A DNA stretch of 38,670 nt from assembly GCA_036557185.1 (NCBI GenBank), contig DATBHZ010000050.1:1-38670 (forward strand). Direction: 5' to 3'. The position numbers were made by a program, and so were the translations under genes. The DNA comes from DATBHZ01 sp036557185 (GTDB lineage Bacteria; Actinomycetota; Acidimicrobiia; IMCC26256; JAENVU01). The notes beneath the pieces are model-generated. The model was not told the origin of the DNA and searched no databases. It saw only the letters and a list, made by a program, of their open reading frames with translations. Positions 7,030-15,369 of this stretch are shown in pieces; the stretch's first letter is position 1; the number at the start of each line of letters is the position of its first letter.

Positions 7030-10000
7030 ATGAACACGACCGACCGCGACCTCGAGGAGGCTCGGAACCTCCGAGGCGGGGGCCGCGTCGAGCGGGGCGC
7101 CGGAGGTCCTGGAGCGGGCGACGAGACCGCCTCGACGCCGGGTTCGCCGATGCCGACCGCCGTTCCTCCGGTGGTCGCCGTCATCGTCACACACGACCCC
7201 GGGCCGTGGTTCGACGAGGGGCTGCGAGCCCTGGCCGACTGCGACTATCCCTCGCTCGCGGTCCTGGTCATCGATTCCGGGTCAGCCGAGGACCTCACGC
7301 CGCGCGTCGCAGCCGCGCTGCCCACGGCGTTCGTGCGCCGCATCGACGACAACGTCGGTTTCGCCGCCGCGGCGAACGAAGCGATCGGCTCGGTGGCCGG
7401 CGCGCAGTTCCTGCTGTTCTGTCACGACGACGTGGTCGTCGAGGAAGCGACGTTGCGCCTGCTCGTGGAAGAGGCGTACCGGTCGAACGCGGCGATCGTC
7501 GGGCCGAAGCTCGTCGAGTACGAGAACCCCGAAGCGCTGCTGGAGGTCGGCCGTTCGATCGACAGGTACGCGGTGCCGCACCTCGGCGTCGAGCCGGGCG
7601 AGCTCGACCAGGAGCAGCACGACGCGGTCCGCGACGTCTTCTACGTGTCGGACGCTCTCATGCTGGTGCGTGCGGACCTGTTCACCGAGATCGATGGGTT
7701 CGACGCGGCCACCTTCCCCGGAGGCGAGGACCTCGATTTCTGCTGGCGCGCACGCATCGCAGGCGCGCGCGTGATGGTCGCGCCGGACGCGCGGGTGCGG
7801 CATCGTGTGGCGAGCCGAGAGCGCGCCGATGCCCCGAACCCCGAGCTGTTCGTCCGCAGCCGTGTGCGGGCGCTGCTGAAGTCGTACTCCTTCTGGTCCC
7901 TGCTGTGGATCGTCCCGGTGGCCGTGGCGCTGGGGCTGGCCGAGGCCGTGGCGATGCTTTTCACCGGCAGGCGCAAGCGAGCCACAGCGCTGGTGCGCGC
8001 GTGGGCGCAGAACCTGGGCCACCCCGGCGCGCTGCGGGCAGCTCGCCGCTCGTCGCAGGCGCACCGGCACGTTCCCGATTCGGAGCTGCGGCCGCTCCAG
8101 GTGCGTGGCAGCGCGCGCCTGCGGGCGTATTTCGTCGGATCCTTCAACGCCGAGCAACGGCTGCAGGATCTGTCGGAGCGCGGAAGAGCGGCTGCCGGCC
8201 GGACGCGCACCGGGCTGCGCAGCGCACGCGCGATCGCGTGGCTCGCGTTCGCCTTCCTCTTCCTTGTGGGCTCGCGCAGCCTCCTCGTCAGCGGGCCGGC
8301 GGCGATCGGTCAGCTCCCGACGTGGGCGAGTCTCGGCGGCTTGTGGACTGCGTTCACCTCCGGGTGGCGCTACGCGGTGCTCGGTGCGCGCACGCCGGCT
8401 CCCGGCGCGCTCGCGCTCATCAGTGGGGGGAGCACGGTCCTGCTCGGCTCGACCGGCCTCGCGAGGACGTTGCTGGTGGTCGGCGCGATCCCGCTCGGCC
8501 TCGTCGGTTGCTGGAGGCTCGCGCTCCACGTCGCAGGTGCCGGATGGCCGGCGTCGGTCGCCGCTCTGGCGTACGGGCTGAACCCGATCGCGCGTGACGC
8601 GATCGCTGGCGGCAGGCTCGGACCGCTGGTCTTCTTCGCGCTCTGCCCGTTCGTGATCTCGGCCCTCTTGCGCTGTGCGGGCTACGTGCGGAACCCGCCC
8701 CGCCGCTGGCGCGGGTTCGTGGGCGCGGGAGCCCTCGTCGCGCTCAGCGCGGCGTTCTGGCCTCCCGCGATCCTGCTGCCGGTGCTCGTCTTGGTGGCCC
8801 TGTCGATCGCCGCACCGCTGACGGACGACGGGTCGAAGCGACTCGTGCCGCTCTTGACAGCGGCCGGAGCGTCGATCGGCGTCGGCCTCGCGCTCCTGTT
8901 CCCGTGGCCGCTCGCGTTCCTCCAGTCGGGGCACCGCGCGGCAGCGTTCGGGTTCGCGTTCCCGAATGCCGTATCCCTGTCTTCGATCCTCCGGTTCGAT
9001 GTCGGCCCCAATGCGACGGGAGCGGTGTCCTGGGTCTTCCTCGGCGCCGGCGTCGTCGTGCTCCTGCTGGGAGCGGGTGAGCGCCTGCGCTACGGAGCTC
9101 GGATGTGGGCGATCGCGCTCGTCTCCTTCGCCGTCGCTTGGATCCCGGCGCGGTTCGCTCCGAACGCGACGGCACCGAGCATCGAGGGCGTGCTCGTACC
9201 GGCCGCGGTCGCGCTGTCGGTGGCGATCGGCCTCGGTGCCGCAGCGTTCCTCGACGAGGTGCGCACGCGTCACTTCGGCTGGCGCCAAGTGGTGTCGGTG
9301 ATCGCGGGCGCCGGCCTCGTCGCATCGGCGATCGCGTTCGCCGTCGACGCGACCGACGGTCGCTGGAGCATGCCCGACGACGGGTGGAACGCCAGCCTCA
9401 CGTGGATGCGCGTCGACCCCTCGACCGGTCACTTCCGCGTGCTCTGGCTCGGGAATCCGTCCGTGCTCCCGGTCGACCCGTTCGTCGAGCACGGAGTGGG
9501 CTTCGGGATCACCAACGACGGCGCGGGCGACACGCGCACGTCGCTCCCGCCGCCGTCCGGCGCTGCCGGCAATCAGCTCGCGCACTCAGTCGACCTGTTG
9601 CGCACCCAGGCGACGAATCGTGTGGGCCGTCTGCTCGGGCCGATGGCCGTGCGCTACGTGGTGCTGCCGATGCGGGAAGGCCCGAACGGCGATCGCCTGC
9701 CGGTTCCGTCGAACGTCGTGCGGGGGCTCGAGGGCCAGCTCGACTTCGCGCCGATCGACGTCGACCCGAACCTGCTCGTCTACGAGAACCTCGCCTGGGT
9801 CCCGGCGAAGGCGACTGTCGCGGCGGGTGCAGCAACGCGGCGCGCTCCGGATCTCCTGCGCCCGGTCACCGTCCGGCACGGGAAGGCCACGGGGGCCGTG
9901 CTCTGGAGCCAGGCGTACGACGGAGCGTGGAGCGCCTCGGCCAACGGGCACACGCTCGCGCACTCGGAGGCCTTCGGCTGGTCCAACGCGTTCGCACTCG

Positions 10001-10152
10001 ATCACGCTTCTCCGGTCTCCATCTCGTACACGCAGCAATGGCGGCGCTACGTCTGGCTGCTGATCGAGCTCGGCATCATCGTGGGCGCGTTCTTCCTCTG
10101 GCGCGGCAGGCTTCCCAGGCGCAGACGGCTCGCGGCGGACGACCAACCGTGA
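7030..10152 (+). CDS. Large GT2-domain polytopic membrane glycosyltransferase
   Basis: This 1040-residue protein starts with a low-complexity acidic/Gly stretch (about residues 1-45). A GT2 domain follows with VVAVIVTHDPGPW, VLVIDSGSAED, DDNVGFAAAANEAIG and FCHDDVVVEE (the DxD equivalent). Its acceptor-side motif is FPGGEDLDFCWRARIAGA. From about residue 285 onward it has roughly ten or more transmembrane helices. A long extracytoplasmic segment (about 780-1000) and a final helix follow, ending in a basic tail. The fusion suggests sugar transfer coupled to a lipid-linked or exported glycan in the envelope. The ATG at 7030 was chosen for its -10 element. A start at the ATG at 7150 would remove the low-complexity leader and is possible. 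The stop overlaps the DUF5719 start by four bases, so the two are tightly coupled. Confidence 0.85.
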   Translation: MNTTDRDLEEARNLRGGGRVERGAGGPGAGDETASTPGSPMPTAVPPVVAVIVTHDPGPWFDEGLRALADCDYPSLAVLVIDSGSAEDLTPRVAAALPTAFVRRIDDNVGFAAAANEAIGSVAGAQFLLFCHDDVVVEEATLRLLVEEAYRSNAAIVGPKLVEYENPEALLEVGRSIDRYAVPHLGVEPGELDQEQHDAVRDVFYVSDALMLVRADLFTEIDGFDAATFPGGEDLDFCWRARIAGARVMVAPDARVRHRVASRERADAPNPELFVRSRVRALLKSYSFWSLLWIVPVAVALGLAEAVAMLFTGRRKRATALVRAWAQNLGHPGALRAARRSSQAHRHVPDSELRPLQVRGSARLRAYFVGSFNAEQRLQDLSERGRAAAGRTRTGLRSARAIAWLAFAFLFLVGSRSLLVSGPAAIGQLPTWASLGGLWTAFTSGWRYAVLGARTPAPGALALISGGSTVLLGSTGLARTLLVVGAIPLGLVGCWRLALHVAGAGWPASVAALAYGLNPIARDAIAGGRLGPLVFFALCPFVISALLRCAGYVRNPPRRWRGFVGAGALVALSAAFWPPAILLPVLVLVALSIAAPLTDDGSKRLVPLLTAAGASIGVGLALLFPWPLAFLQSGHRAAAFGFAFPNAVSLSSILRFDVGPNATGAVSWVFLGAGVVVLLLGAGERLRYGARMWAIALVSFAVAWIPARFAPNATAPSIEGVLVPAAVALSVAIGLGAAAFLDEVRTRHFGWRQVVSVIAGAGLVASAIAFAVDATDGRWSMPDDGWNASLTWMRVDPSTGHFRVLWLGNPSVLPVDPFVEHGVGFGITNDGAGDTRTSLPPPSGAAGNQLAHSVDLLRTQATNRVGRLLGPMAVRYVVLPMREGPNGDRLPVPSNVVRGLEGQLDFAPIDVDPNLLVYENLAWVPAKATVAAGAATRRAPDLLRPVTVRHGKATGAVLWSQAYDGAWSASANGHTLAHSEAFGWSNAFALDHASPVSISYTQQWRRYVWLLIELGIIVGAFFLWRGRLPRRRRLAADDQP

Positions 10153-11570
10153 GCAGCAAGCTCTCTCGCCGTGCCGTCACGCTCCTCGTGGTCGCGGGGC
10201 TGCTCCTGGTCGCCGCGCTCCTCGACCGGGGTGGCGCTTCGGTCGCGGCACAGCGCGCGCTCGCGCCGGGGGCCGGCTTGCCGACGCGGTCGCCCGCCAC
10301 GTCGTCGTGGTACTGCGCCGAGGGGACCTCGGATCCCAAGGGACGTGCCGACGAGACCTTGTACCTCGCCAACGCGGGCACCTCGGCGACGCACGCCGTG
10401 ATCAGCGTGTCAACCGGGAACGGGCGGACACCGGCGACCCGCGCGGTCACGGTGGCTCCGCGCACGACCATCACACTTCCGGTCTCGAGCATCGCGGTCA
10501 CGCCTAACCCGGGCGTCACCGTCGAGTCCACGGGCGGACGGCTCGTCGTGAGCCACGGTGTGCGCGCCGACGGAGACCTCGCCGTCGGGCCTTGCGCGCC
10601 CGACGTCGCGTCGAGCTGGCACTTCGCGGAGGGCACGACGCGACAGGGCATCGAGCTGACCCTCGCCCTCTACAACCCGCTCCGCCAGGACGCGATCGTC
10701 GACATCTCGTTCCTCACACCGGAGGGGCCGCAGATCCCCGACCACCTCCAGGGCGTGGTGATCCCGGCACGGACCCAGGTCACGTACTCGCTCGACGACC
10801 AGCTCGGGCGTCAGCCTCTCGTCTCGACCGAGGTCCTGGCGCGAAGGGGGAGCGTCGTCGCCGAGCAGTCCATGGCGTTCGACGGGACCACGGGTGTCCG
10901 TGGCATCGGCCTGACGCTGGGAGCCGAGGAGCCGTCGAGGGTCTGGTACTTCCCGACCGGCGAGCAGTCGTCCCGCGTCGCGCAGGGGTTCACGATCGCG
11001 AACCCGGGCAACGCATCGGCGAACGTCACCGTGCAGATCTCCCTCGACGGCGGTGCCAAAGTCGAGCCGATCCACCTGAACCTCCCAGATCACAGCGCCA
11101 TGCCTGTTGACATGGGTCGGGTCCCACCGAACATCGGGTACTCGGTGACCATCACCAGTGATCAGCCGGTCACGGCAGAGACGCTCATAACCAGCACTGC
11201 GTCGGGCACGAACCGGGCACGCGGGGCCGCGCTCTCGGGAGGGGGAGATCTGCCGGCGCAGCGGTGGTTCGTCACACCCGCGCCGATCGGCAACGGGTCG
11301 GATGTCGTTGCTGTGATGAACCCCGGCACCGGAAGCGCGCACCTCAGCGCGTCCGTGCTCAGCGCCGGCACGCAACGCCGTCTCGACCTCGCTGACCACC
11401 GCGTCGTGGGAGCCGGGCAGCGGGTACGGATCGATCTCGTCGGGATGCACGTGCCCGCGGGGAGCGTCGTGGTCATCTCGAGCGACGAGCCGGTCGTCGT
11501 GGATCGCCTCGCCAGCTCGGTCCCGGGCCTCACCCTCACTCCTGCGCTTCCCGAGCTCACGTCCTCCTGA
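10149..11570 (+). CDS. DUF5719 family exported protein
   Basis: This 473-residue protein has an N-terminal hydrophobic signal or anchor (about residues 9-25, VTLLVVAGLLLVAALL). A series of beta-rich modules follows with repeated phrases: SSWYCAEGTSD, SSWHFAEGTTRQG, RVWYFPTGEQSS and QRWFVTPAPIGNG. Each starts a segment with a conserved aromatic/Trp pair, and LYLANAG, LALYNPL, FTIANPGN and VAVMNPGTG follow in turn. This looks like four tandem Ig-like repeats. DUF5719 proteins are actinobacterial, of unknown function, and commonly lie beside a large GT2 membrane protein. Here the GTG overlaps that gene's stop (GTGA). An extracytoplasmic partner or stabiliser of the glycosyltransferase is a reasonable inference. 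Confidence 0.85.
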   Translation: MSSKLSRRAVTLLVVAGLLLVAALLDRGGASVAAQRALAPGAGLPTRSPATSSWYCAEGTSDPKGRADETLYLANAGTSATHAVISVSTGNGRTPATRAVTVAPRTTITLPVSSIAVTPNPGVTVESTGGRLVVSHGVRADGDLAVGPCAPDVASSWHFAEGTTRQGIELTLALYNPLRQDAIVDISFLTPEGPQIPDHLQGVVIPARTQVTYSLDDQLGRQPLVSTEVLARRGSVVAEQSMAFDGTTGVRGIGLTLGAEEPSRVWYFPTGEQSSRVAQGFTIANPGNASANVTVQISLDGGAKVEPIHLNLPDHSAMPVDMGRVPPNIGYSVTITSDQPVTAETLITSTASGTNRARGAALSGGGDLPAQRWFVTPAPIGNGSDVVAVMNPGTGSAHLSASVLSAGTQRRLDLADHRVVGAGQRVRIDLVGMHVPAGSVVVISSDEPVVVDRLASSVPGLTLTPALPELTSS

Positions 11571-11578
11571 GCCGGGGC

Positions 11579-11584
11579 TACGGT
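11579..11584 (+). promoter_or_regulatory. Candidate -10 element TACGGT for the thioredoxin-like gene
   Basis: TACGGT is followed by eight bases and the GTG at 11593, with no ribosome-binding site between. It starts eight bases after the DUF5719 stop codon. Confidence 0.35.
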
Positions 11585-11592
11585 CGTCGTCC

Positions 11593-12051
11593 GTGCTCGC
11601 ACGCATCGCGCTCGCGGCCTTGATCGCCGTCGTGGTGTTCGCCGGCGCAGCGATCCTCGAGCGTCGGCGTCGGCGGGAGGCCGCGCCGGTACGCGACGCG
11701 TATCCCGTCCCGCGTCAGCTCACGCGGTCGGACTTCGCCCGCCCGAACGCGCCCTGGCTCGTGGCCTTGTTCTCGTCGAGCACCTGCGCCTCGTGCGCCG
11801 CGATGCACGAGAAGATCGTCGTGCTCGAGTCGGCCGAGGTCGCTGTTTGCGACGTCGAGTTCCAGTCGGGCCGGGAGCTGCACGAGCGATACGAGATCTC
11901 GGGTGTGCCGATGGTCGTCATCGCCGACGCCGAGGGCGTGGTGCACCGCGCGTTCGTCGGTCCGACGAGCGCCACGGATCTCTGGGCCGCCGTTGCCGGC
12001 GTCCGCGATCCGGAGAGCGACGCGGAGCCGGAGCTCGGCGCGCTTCCCTGA
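11593..12051 (+). CDS. Membrane-anchored thioredoxin-like protein (CASC active site)
   Basis: This 152-residue protein has one N-terminal transmembrane helix (about residues 3-21), a basic stop-transfer stretch (ERRRRRE) and a thioredoxin-fold domain. The active-site motif is SSTCASC, with Cys65 and Cys68. Pro106 in SGVPMVVI is the expected cis-proline next to the active site. The basic residues follow the helix, so by the positive-inside rule the domain could be cytoplasmic. An extracytoplasmic redox role is the other option, and orientation cannot be decided from sequence alone. It may reduce or form disulfides in envelope proteins. It is convergent with ftsH, 29 bases away. The GTG start is supported by the -10 element and by the hydrophobic helix that begins at once. 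Confidence 0.82.
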   Translation: MLARIALAALIAVVVFAGAAILERRRRREAAPVRDAYPVPRQLTRSDFARPNAPWLVALFSSSTCASCAAMHEKIVVLESAEVAVCDVEFQSGRELHERYEISGVPMVVIADAEGVVHRAFVGPTSATDLWAAVAGVRDPESDAEPELGALP

Positions 12052-12063
12052 GCCTGCTCTGAC

Positions 12064-12077
12064 GGCGCGGCCGCGCC
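12064..12077. terminator. Possible bidirectional terminator between convergent genes
   Basis: A 14-base perfect palindrome (GGCGCGGCCGCGCC) sits between the stops of the thioredoxin-like gene and ftsH. It can fold into a five-base-pair GC stem with a four-base loop on either strand. There is no T-tract, so termination is inferred only from position. Confidence 0.3.
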
Positions 12078-12080
12078 CGG

Positions 12081-14063
12081 TCAGCTGGTCGAGGAAGGCT
12101 GGATGGGCTGACCGTCCTCGTCGACCTCTTCGACCTGACCGTCGGCCAGCTCCACCTTGCGAGGCCCGCCGGCGCGGTATCCCATGGCGCCGTCGACCAG
12201 TCGCTCCACCTCGAGACCGTCGAGCGTCTCGTGCTGCAGGAGCGCCTTGGCCACGGCGTCGAGCCCGACCCGGTACCGGGTGAGCAGATCGCGGGTGCGC
12301 TGCTCCTGGGACCGCAGGATCCGCTCGACCTCCTCGTCGATGACGCGCGCGGTCTCGTCCGAGTAGTCGCGAGTGTGCATCAGGTCCTCACCCAGGAAGA
12401 CGGCCCCCTGCGAACCCCAGGCCATCGGCCCGACGCGGTCGGACATGCCCCACTCCCGAACCATCCGGCGAGAGATCTCGGTGGCGCGCACGAGGTCGTT
12501 GCTGGCACCGGTCGACTGTGACGTGAACACCAGCTCCTCTGCGACGCGGCCACCGAGCATCACGCACAGCATGTCGAGGAGGAAGTTCTTGTCGTGCGAG
12601 TAGCGCTCCTCCTCGGGGAGCTGCTGGGTCATGCCGAGCGCCATCCCTGTGGGGAGGATCGTCACCTTGTGCACCGGGTCGGCGTGCTCGAGCACGTACG
12701 CGGCGAGCGCGTGGCCCGCCTCGTGGAACGCCGTGTGCTCCTTCTCCTCCTCGTTCATCACGACGGTCGGGCGCTTCAGACCCATGAGCACGCGGTCGCG
12801 CGCGTCGTCGAAGTCGAGCTTGTGCACTGAGCTCTCGCCGCGGCGAACGGCGAAGAGCGCCGCCTCGTTCACGAGGTTCGCGAGGTCGGCGCCGGACATG
12901 CCCGGCGTGCCGCGCGCAACGACGTCGAGGCTGACGTTCCCCGCGATCTTCTTGTCGCGGACGTGCACCTTGAGGATCTCGATGCGCTCCTCGAGCGTGG
13001 GCAGCGGCACCATGATCTGCCGGTCGAACCGGCCGGGGCGCAGCAGCGCCGGGTCGAGGATGTCCGGACGGTTCGTCGCGGCGATCATGACGATGCCGTC
13101 GCCCGTCTCGAAGCCGTCCATCTCGGCGAGCATCTGGTTCAGCGTCTGCTCGCGCTCGTCGTGGCCGCCGCCGAGCCCGGCACCGCGCTTGCGGCCGATG
13201 GAGTCGATCTCGTCGATGAAGATGATCGCCGGCGCCTGCTTCCGTGCCGTCTGGAACAGGTCGCGCACTCGTGCGGCGCCGACACCCACGAACATCTCCA
13301 TGAAGTCGGAGCCGGTGATCGCCACGAACGGCACGCCGGCCTCGCCGGCGACGGCACGCGCGATGAGGGTCTTGCCGGTGCCCGGCGGGCCCACGAGCAG
13401 GACGCCGCGCGGGATGCGCGCGCCGATCTCCTTGAACTTCGCGGGATTCTTCAGGAAGTCGACGACCTCGGTGATCTCCTGTTTCACCGGTTCGTAGCCG
13501 GCGACGTCACCAAAGGTTGTCTGCGGTTTCTCGGCGTTGTAGACCTTGGCACGGCTGCGCCCGATGTTCATCACGGCGCCCATCTGCCCCTGCGCGCGCC
13601 GGTTCATCCAGATGAACAGCAGCACGATGAGGCCGATGATCAGCGCCATCGGCAGCAGCGACTGGAGGATGTTCGTGGAGGGCCGTGTGTACTTGAACTG
13701 GACGCCCTGCTTCTTGATCGCCGCGAGCTCGGTGGCCGCGAGATCGTCGTTCGGGCCGGAGGAGGAGAAGTCCTTCTTGCCGGCCTGTGCCTCCTTGTAC
13801 TCGCCGGTGATCTTGCCGCTGGAGGGGTCGTACTCCATCGACTTGACCTTGCCCTCGTTGATCTGCTGCACCAGCTGGGAGTAGGGGACCGCGACCCGCG
13901 CGGTGCTGGTGCCCTGGACGAGGGTGAAGAGGAAGATCGCCGCGACGACGCCGATGGCGGCGAGCGGCAGCCAACGTGGCCACGGCCGCGGGGCCGGATT
14001 CTGCGAACCGGGCCCCGAGGGGCGACCGGGGCCGGATGGGCCTTCGGGCGGTCGTGCGTTCAC
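12081..14063 (-). CDS. ftsH: ATP-dependent zinc metalloprotease FtsH
   Basis: This 660-residue membrane AAA protease has a Gly/Pro-rich cytoplasmic start, TM1 (about residues 31-50), a periplasmic loop and TM2 (about 133-153). The AAA module has Walker A GPPGTGKT (225-232), Walker B IIFIDE (280-285) and the second region of homology ATNRPDILDPALLRPGRFDR with its arginine fingers. The peptidase zinc site is HEAGH (447-451), and a later Asp supplies the third ligand. It degrades misfolded membrane proteins and short-lived regulators. The start at GTG 14063 is preferred over the GTG at 14168 because the intervening residues look non-coding. A weak purine-rich site lies 11-20 bases upstream. A candidate -10, TACCAT, lies at 14142-14147 on the minus strand. 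Confidence 0.95.
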   Translation of the reverse strand: MNARPPEGPSGPGRPSGPGSQNPAPRPWPRWLPLAAIGVVAAIFLFTLVQGTSTARVAVPYSQLVQQINEGKVKSMEYDPSSGKITGEYKEAQAGKKDFSSSGPNDDLAATELAAIKKQGVQFKYTRPSTNILQSLLPMALIIGLIVLLFIWMNRRAQGQMGAVMNIGRSRAKVYNAEKPQTTFGDVAGYEPVKQEITEVVDFLKNPAKFKEIGARIPRGVLLVGPPGTGKTLIARAVAGEAGVPFVAITGSDFMEMFVGVGAARVRDLFQTARKQAPAIIFIDEIDSIGRKRGAGLGGGHDEREQTLNQMLAEMDGFETGDGIVMIAATNRPDILDPALLRPGRFDRQIMVPLPTLEERIEILKVHVRDKKIAGNVSLDVVARGTPGMSGADLANLVNEAALFAVRRGESSVHKLDFDDARDRVLMGLKRPTVVMNEEEKEHTAFHEAGHALAAYVLEHADPVHKVTILPTGMALGMTQQLPEEERYSHDKNFLLDMLCVMLGGRVAEELVFTSQSTGASNDLVRATEISRRMVREWGMSDRVGPMAWGSQGAVFLGEDLMHTRDYSDETARVIDEEVERILRSQEQRTRDLLTRYRVGLDAVAKALLQHETLDGLEVERLVDGAMGYRAGGPRKVELADGQVEEVDEDGQPIQPSSTS

Positions 14064-14155
14064 TGAATGCCGTGCTCTTCTCTCGGCGATGTGCCCGGTA
14101 CCCGGGGATCGCAGCCGATCCCGCACGCATCCGGGCTCTCCATGGTATGACGTCG

Positions 14156-14171
14156 GCCGTGCAGGCACGGC
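14156..14171. promoter_or_regulatory. Perfect inverted repeat upstream of ftsH
   Basis: Seven-base arms GCCGTGC and GCACGGC are separated by two bases. The site lies in the divergent ftsH/CPBP protease intergenic region, just upstream of a candidate ftsH -10 (14142-14147, minus). It is a plausible operator, and no known regulator motif was recognised. Confidence 0.4.
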
Positions 14172-14188
14172 ACGTGATGCTGCAAACC

Positions 14189-14213
14189 CCTGGAATCACA
14201 GGACATTCCCAGG
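14189..14213. promoter_or_regulatory. Second inverted repeat in the ftsH/CPBP protease intergenic region
   Basis: Arms CCTGGAAT and ATTCCCAGG (one-base bulge) flank an eight-base spacer. Location between two divergent membrane-protease genes suggests a regulator site that could act on either promoter. Confidence 0.4.
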
Positions 14214-14254
14214 CGCCGCGCATCCGACGACATAGGTGCGCGCGAACCGTCTCT

Positions 14255-14260
14255 TAGGCT
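14255..14260 (+). promoter_or_regulatory. Candidate -10 element TAGGCT for the CPBP protease gene
   Basis: TAGGCT is followed by nine bases and the GTG at 14270. No ribosome-binding site is present, which again suggests a short or absent leader. Confidence 0.4.
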
Positions 14261-14269
14261 CGCCAGCTT

Positions 14270-15004
14270 GTGACGTCCGTCGATCCCCGAGGAGTGCCGG
14301 CGCGCCAGAAGCTCACGTGGGGACTCGGCGACGTCGTGACCATCTGGGTCGCGGCGAGCGCCCTGAGCTCCATCACCGTCGGCATCGTGCAGGGCGCGCG
14401 GGGCGTCCGGAGCTCGACGACGGACGACGTCGCCGTCTTCGTCGGTCTGCTCGCCATGGGCGTCGGCGTCCTCGTGGCCACGCAGATCGTGAGCCGCATC
14501 AAGGGCAGCGGCTCGATGGCGCAGGACTTCGGCCTGGCGCTGCGTCTCTCGGATTGGCCGTGGCTGGTCGCCGGCGCCGTCCTCCAGGTGGCGGTGCTGC
14601 CGCTCGTATGGCTGCTCGACGACGTCTCGCAGCACGGGGAGAAGAGTCAGCAGGTCGCGCAGGCGCTTCGGGACGGTCATGGTGCATTCGTCGTGCTCGC
14701 GGCTATTGGCGCCGTGACGCTGGCTCCCCTCACCGAGGAGCTGCTGTTCCGGGGCGTGCTGCTCCGCTCCCTCCTGCGGCGTTGCTCGCCGATGGTTGCG
14801 GTGCTCCTGAGCGCCCTGATCTTCGGTCTCGCGCACTTCCTGGACCCGGACTCCCGCCCGCTGCTCGCTCCCCTGATGCTGCTGGGGGTGATCTCGGCCG
14901 TCCGTGCTGTCCGCTCGGGCGATCTCTCGCAGTCGATCTGGCTCCACGCCGGCTTCAACCTCATCAGCGTCGTGTTCCTCCTGGCCGGCTGGTCAGGCGT
15001 CTGA
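14270..15004 (+). CDS. CPBP family intramembrane metalloprotease
   Basis: This 244-residue polytopic protein carries the CPBP (Abi/CAAX protease-like) signature. The glutamates and arginine are in TEELLFRG (residues 155-162), followed by His189 (FGLAHF) and a final histidine in IWLHAGFN near residue 227. These should form the intramembrane metal-dependent active site. About six or seven hydrophobic helices are visible. Family members process prenylated or bacteriocin peptides, or act in signalling, and the substrate here is unknown. The GTG start follows a -10 hexamer closely. It is divergent from ftsH, with which it may share control because two inverted repeats lie between them. Confidence 0.88.
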   Translation: MTSVDPRGVPARQKLTWGLGDVVTIWVAASALSSITVGIVQGARGVRSSTTDDVAVFVGLLAMGVGVLVATQIVSRIKGSGSMAQDFGLALRLSDWPWLVAGAVLQVAVLPLVWLLDDVSQHGEKSQQVAQALRDGHGAFVVLAAIGAVTLAPLTEELLFRGVLLRSLLRRCSPMVAVLLSALIFGLAHFLDPDSRPLLAPLMLLGVISAVRAVRSGDLSQSIWLHAGFNLISVVFLLAGWSGV

Positions 15005-15027
15005 CCAGGGCAAACGCGCGCCTCATC

Positions 15028-15062
15028 CCCGGGATCATCCTGGTTCATCCCGGGATCATCCT
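15028..15062. repeat. Two 14-base direct repeats phased by 21 bases
   Basis: CCCGGGATCATCCT occurs at 15028-15041 and again at 15049-15062. The 21-base spacing is two helical turns, so both copies face the same side of the DNA. They lie between the CPBP protease stop and the zinc-ribbon gene, followed by an AT-rich patch (GAGAAAATTCCCAATTTCC). This is a likely binding site for a dimeric or tandem regulator of the downstream gene. Confidence 0.5.
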
Positions 15063-15152
15063 CGAGAAAATTCCCAATTTCCGCCGACATCAGAGCATCG
15101 GGGAACAGCACCGGGCACCAGGTCCGGGCGGAGCACGAAGGGGGACCCGAGG

Positions 15153-15323
15153 ATGCAGTGCAGCAGATGCGCCAGGGACGGGATGATCGAGATTCGGATG
15201 AAGATCGCAGGCGAGGACGTGACGTTCGCGAGCTGCGGGCGGTGTGAGCAGAAGCACTGGATGAACGCCGAGGGCCCGTTGGCCTTCCCACGCGTGCTCG
15301 AGATGGCCCGCGCCGGGCGCTGA
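15153..15323 (+). CDS. Small zinc-ribbon protein
   Basis: This 56-residue protein starts at the ATG at 15153, preceded by a strong purine-rich ribosome-binding site (AAGGGGGACC). It holds two CxxC pairs, CSRC near the N-terminus and CGRC near residue 30, typical of a zinc ribbon. A basic/aromatic segment (EQKHWMNAEG) and a short C-terminal helix follow. The function is unknown. Such proteins bind nucleic acid or protein partners. The longer open frame upstream has non-native composition and is not supported. The gene is followed by a GC-rich hairpin that may end its transcript. Confidence 0.75.
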   Translation: MQCSRCARDGMIEIRMKIAGEDVTFASCGRCEQKHWMNAEGPLAFPRVLEMARAGR

Positions 15324-15329
15324 CAGCGA

Positions 15330-15346
15330 GCGCGCCTACGGCGCGC
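15330..15346 (+). terminator. Hairpin after the zinc-ribbon gene
   Basis: Perfect seven-base arms GCGCGCC and GGCGCGC flank a TAC loop, starting seven bases after the stop codon. There is no T-tract. A second small stem (CAGCC/GGCTG) follows directly. Confidence 0.4.
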
Positions 15347-15369
15347 AGCCCGGCTGCCATGCTGAGCGC

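Noticed and set aside
13960..14170. FtsH start at GTG 14168
   Set aside because: The added residues look non-coding in composition and the start at 14063 fits the family better.
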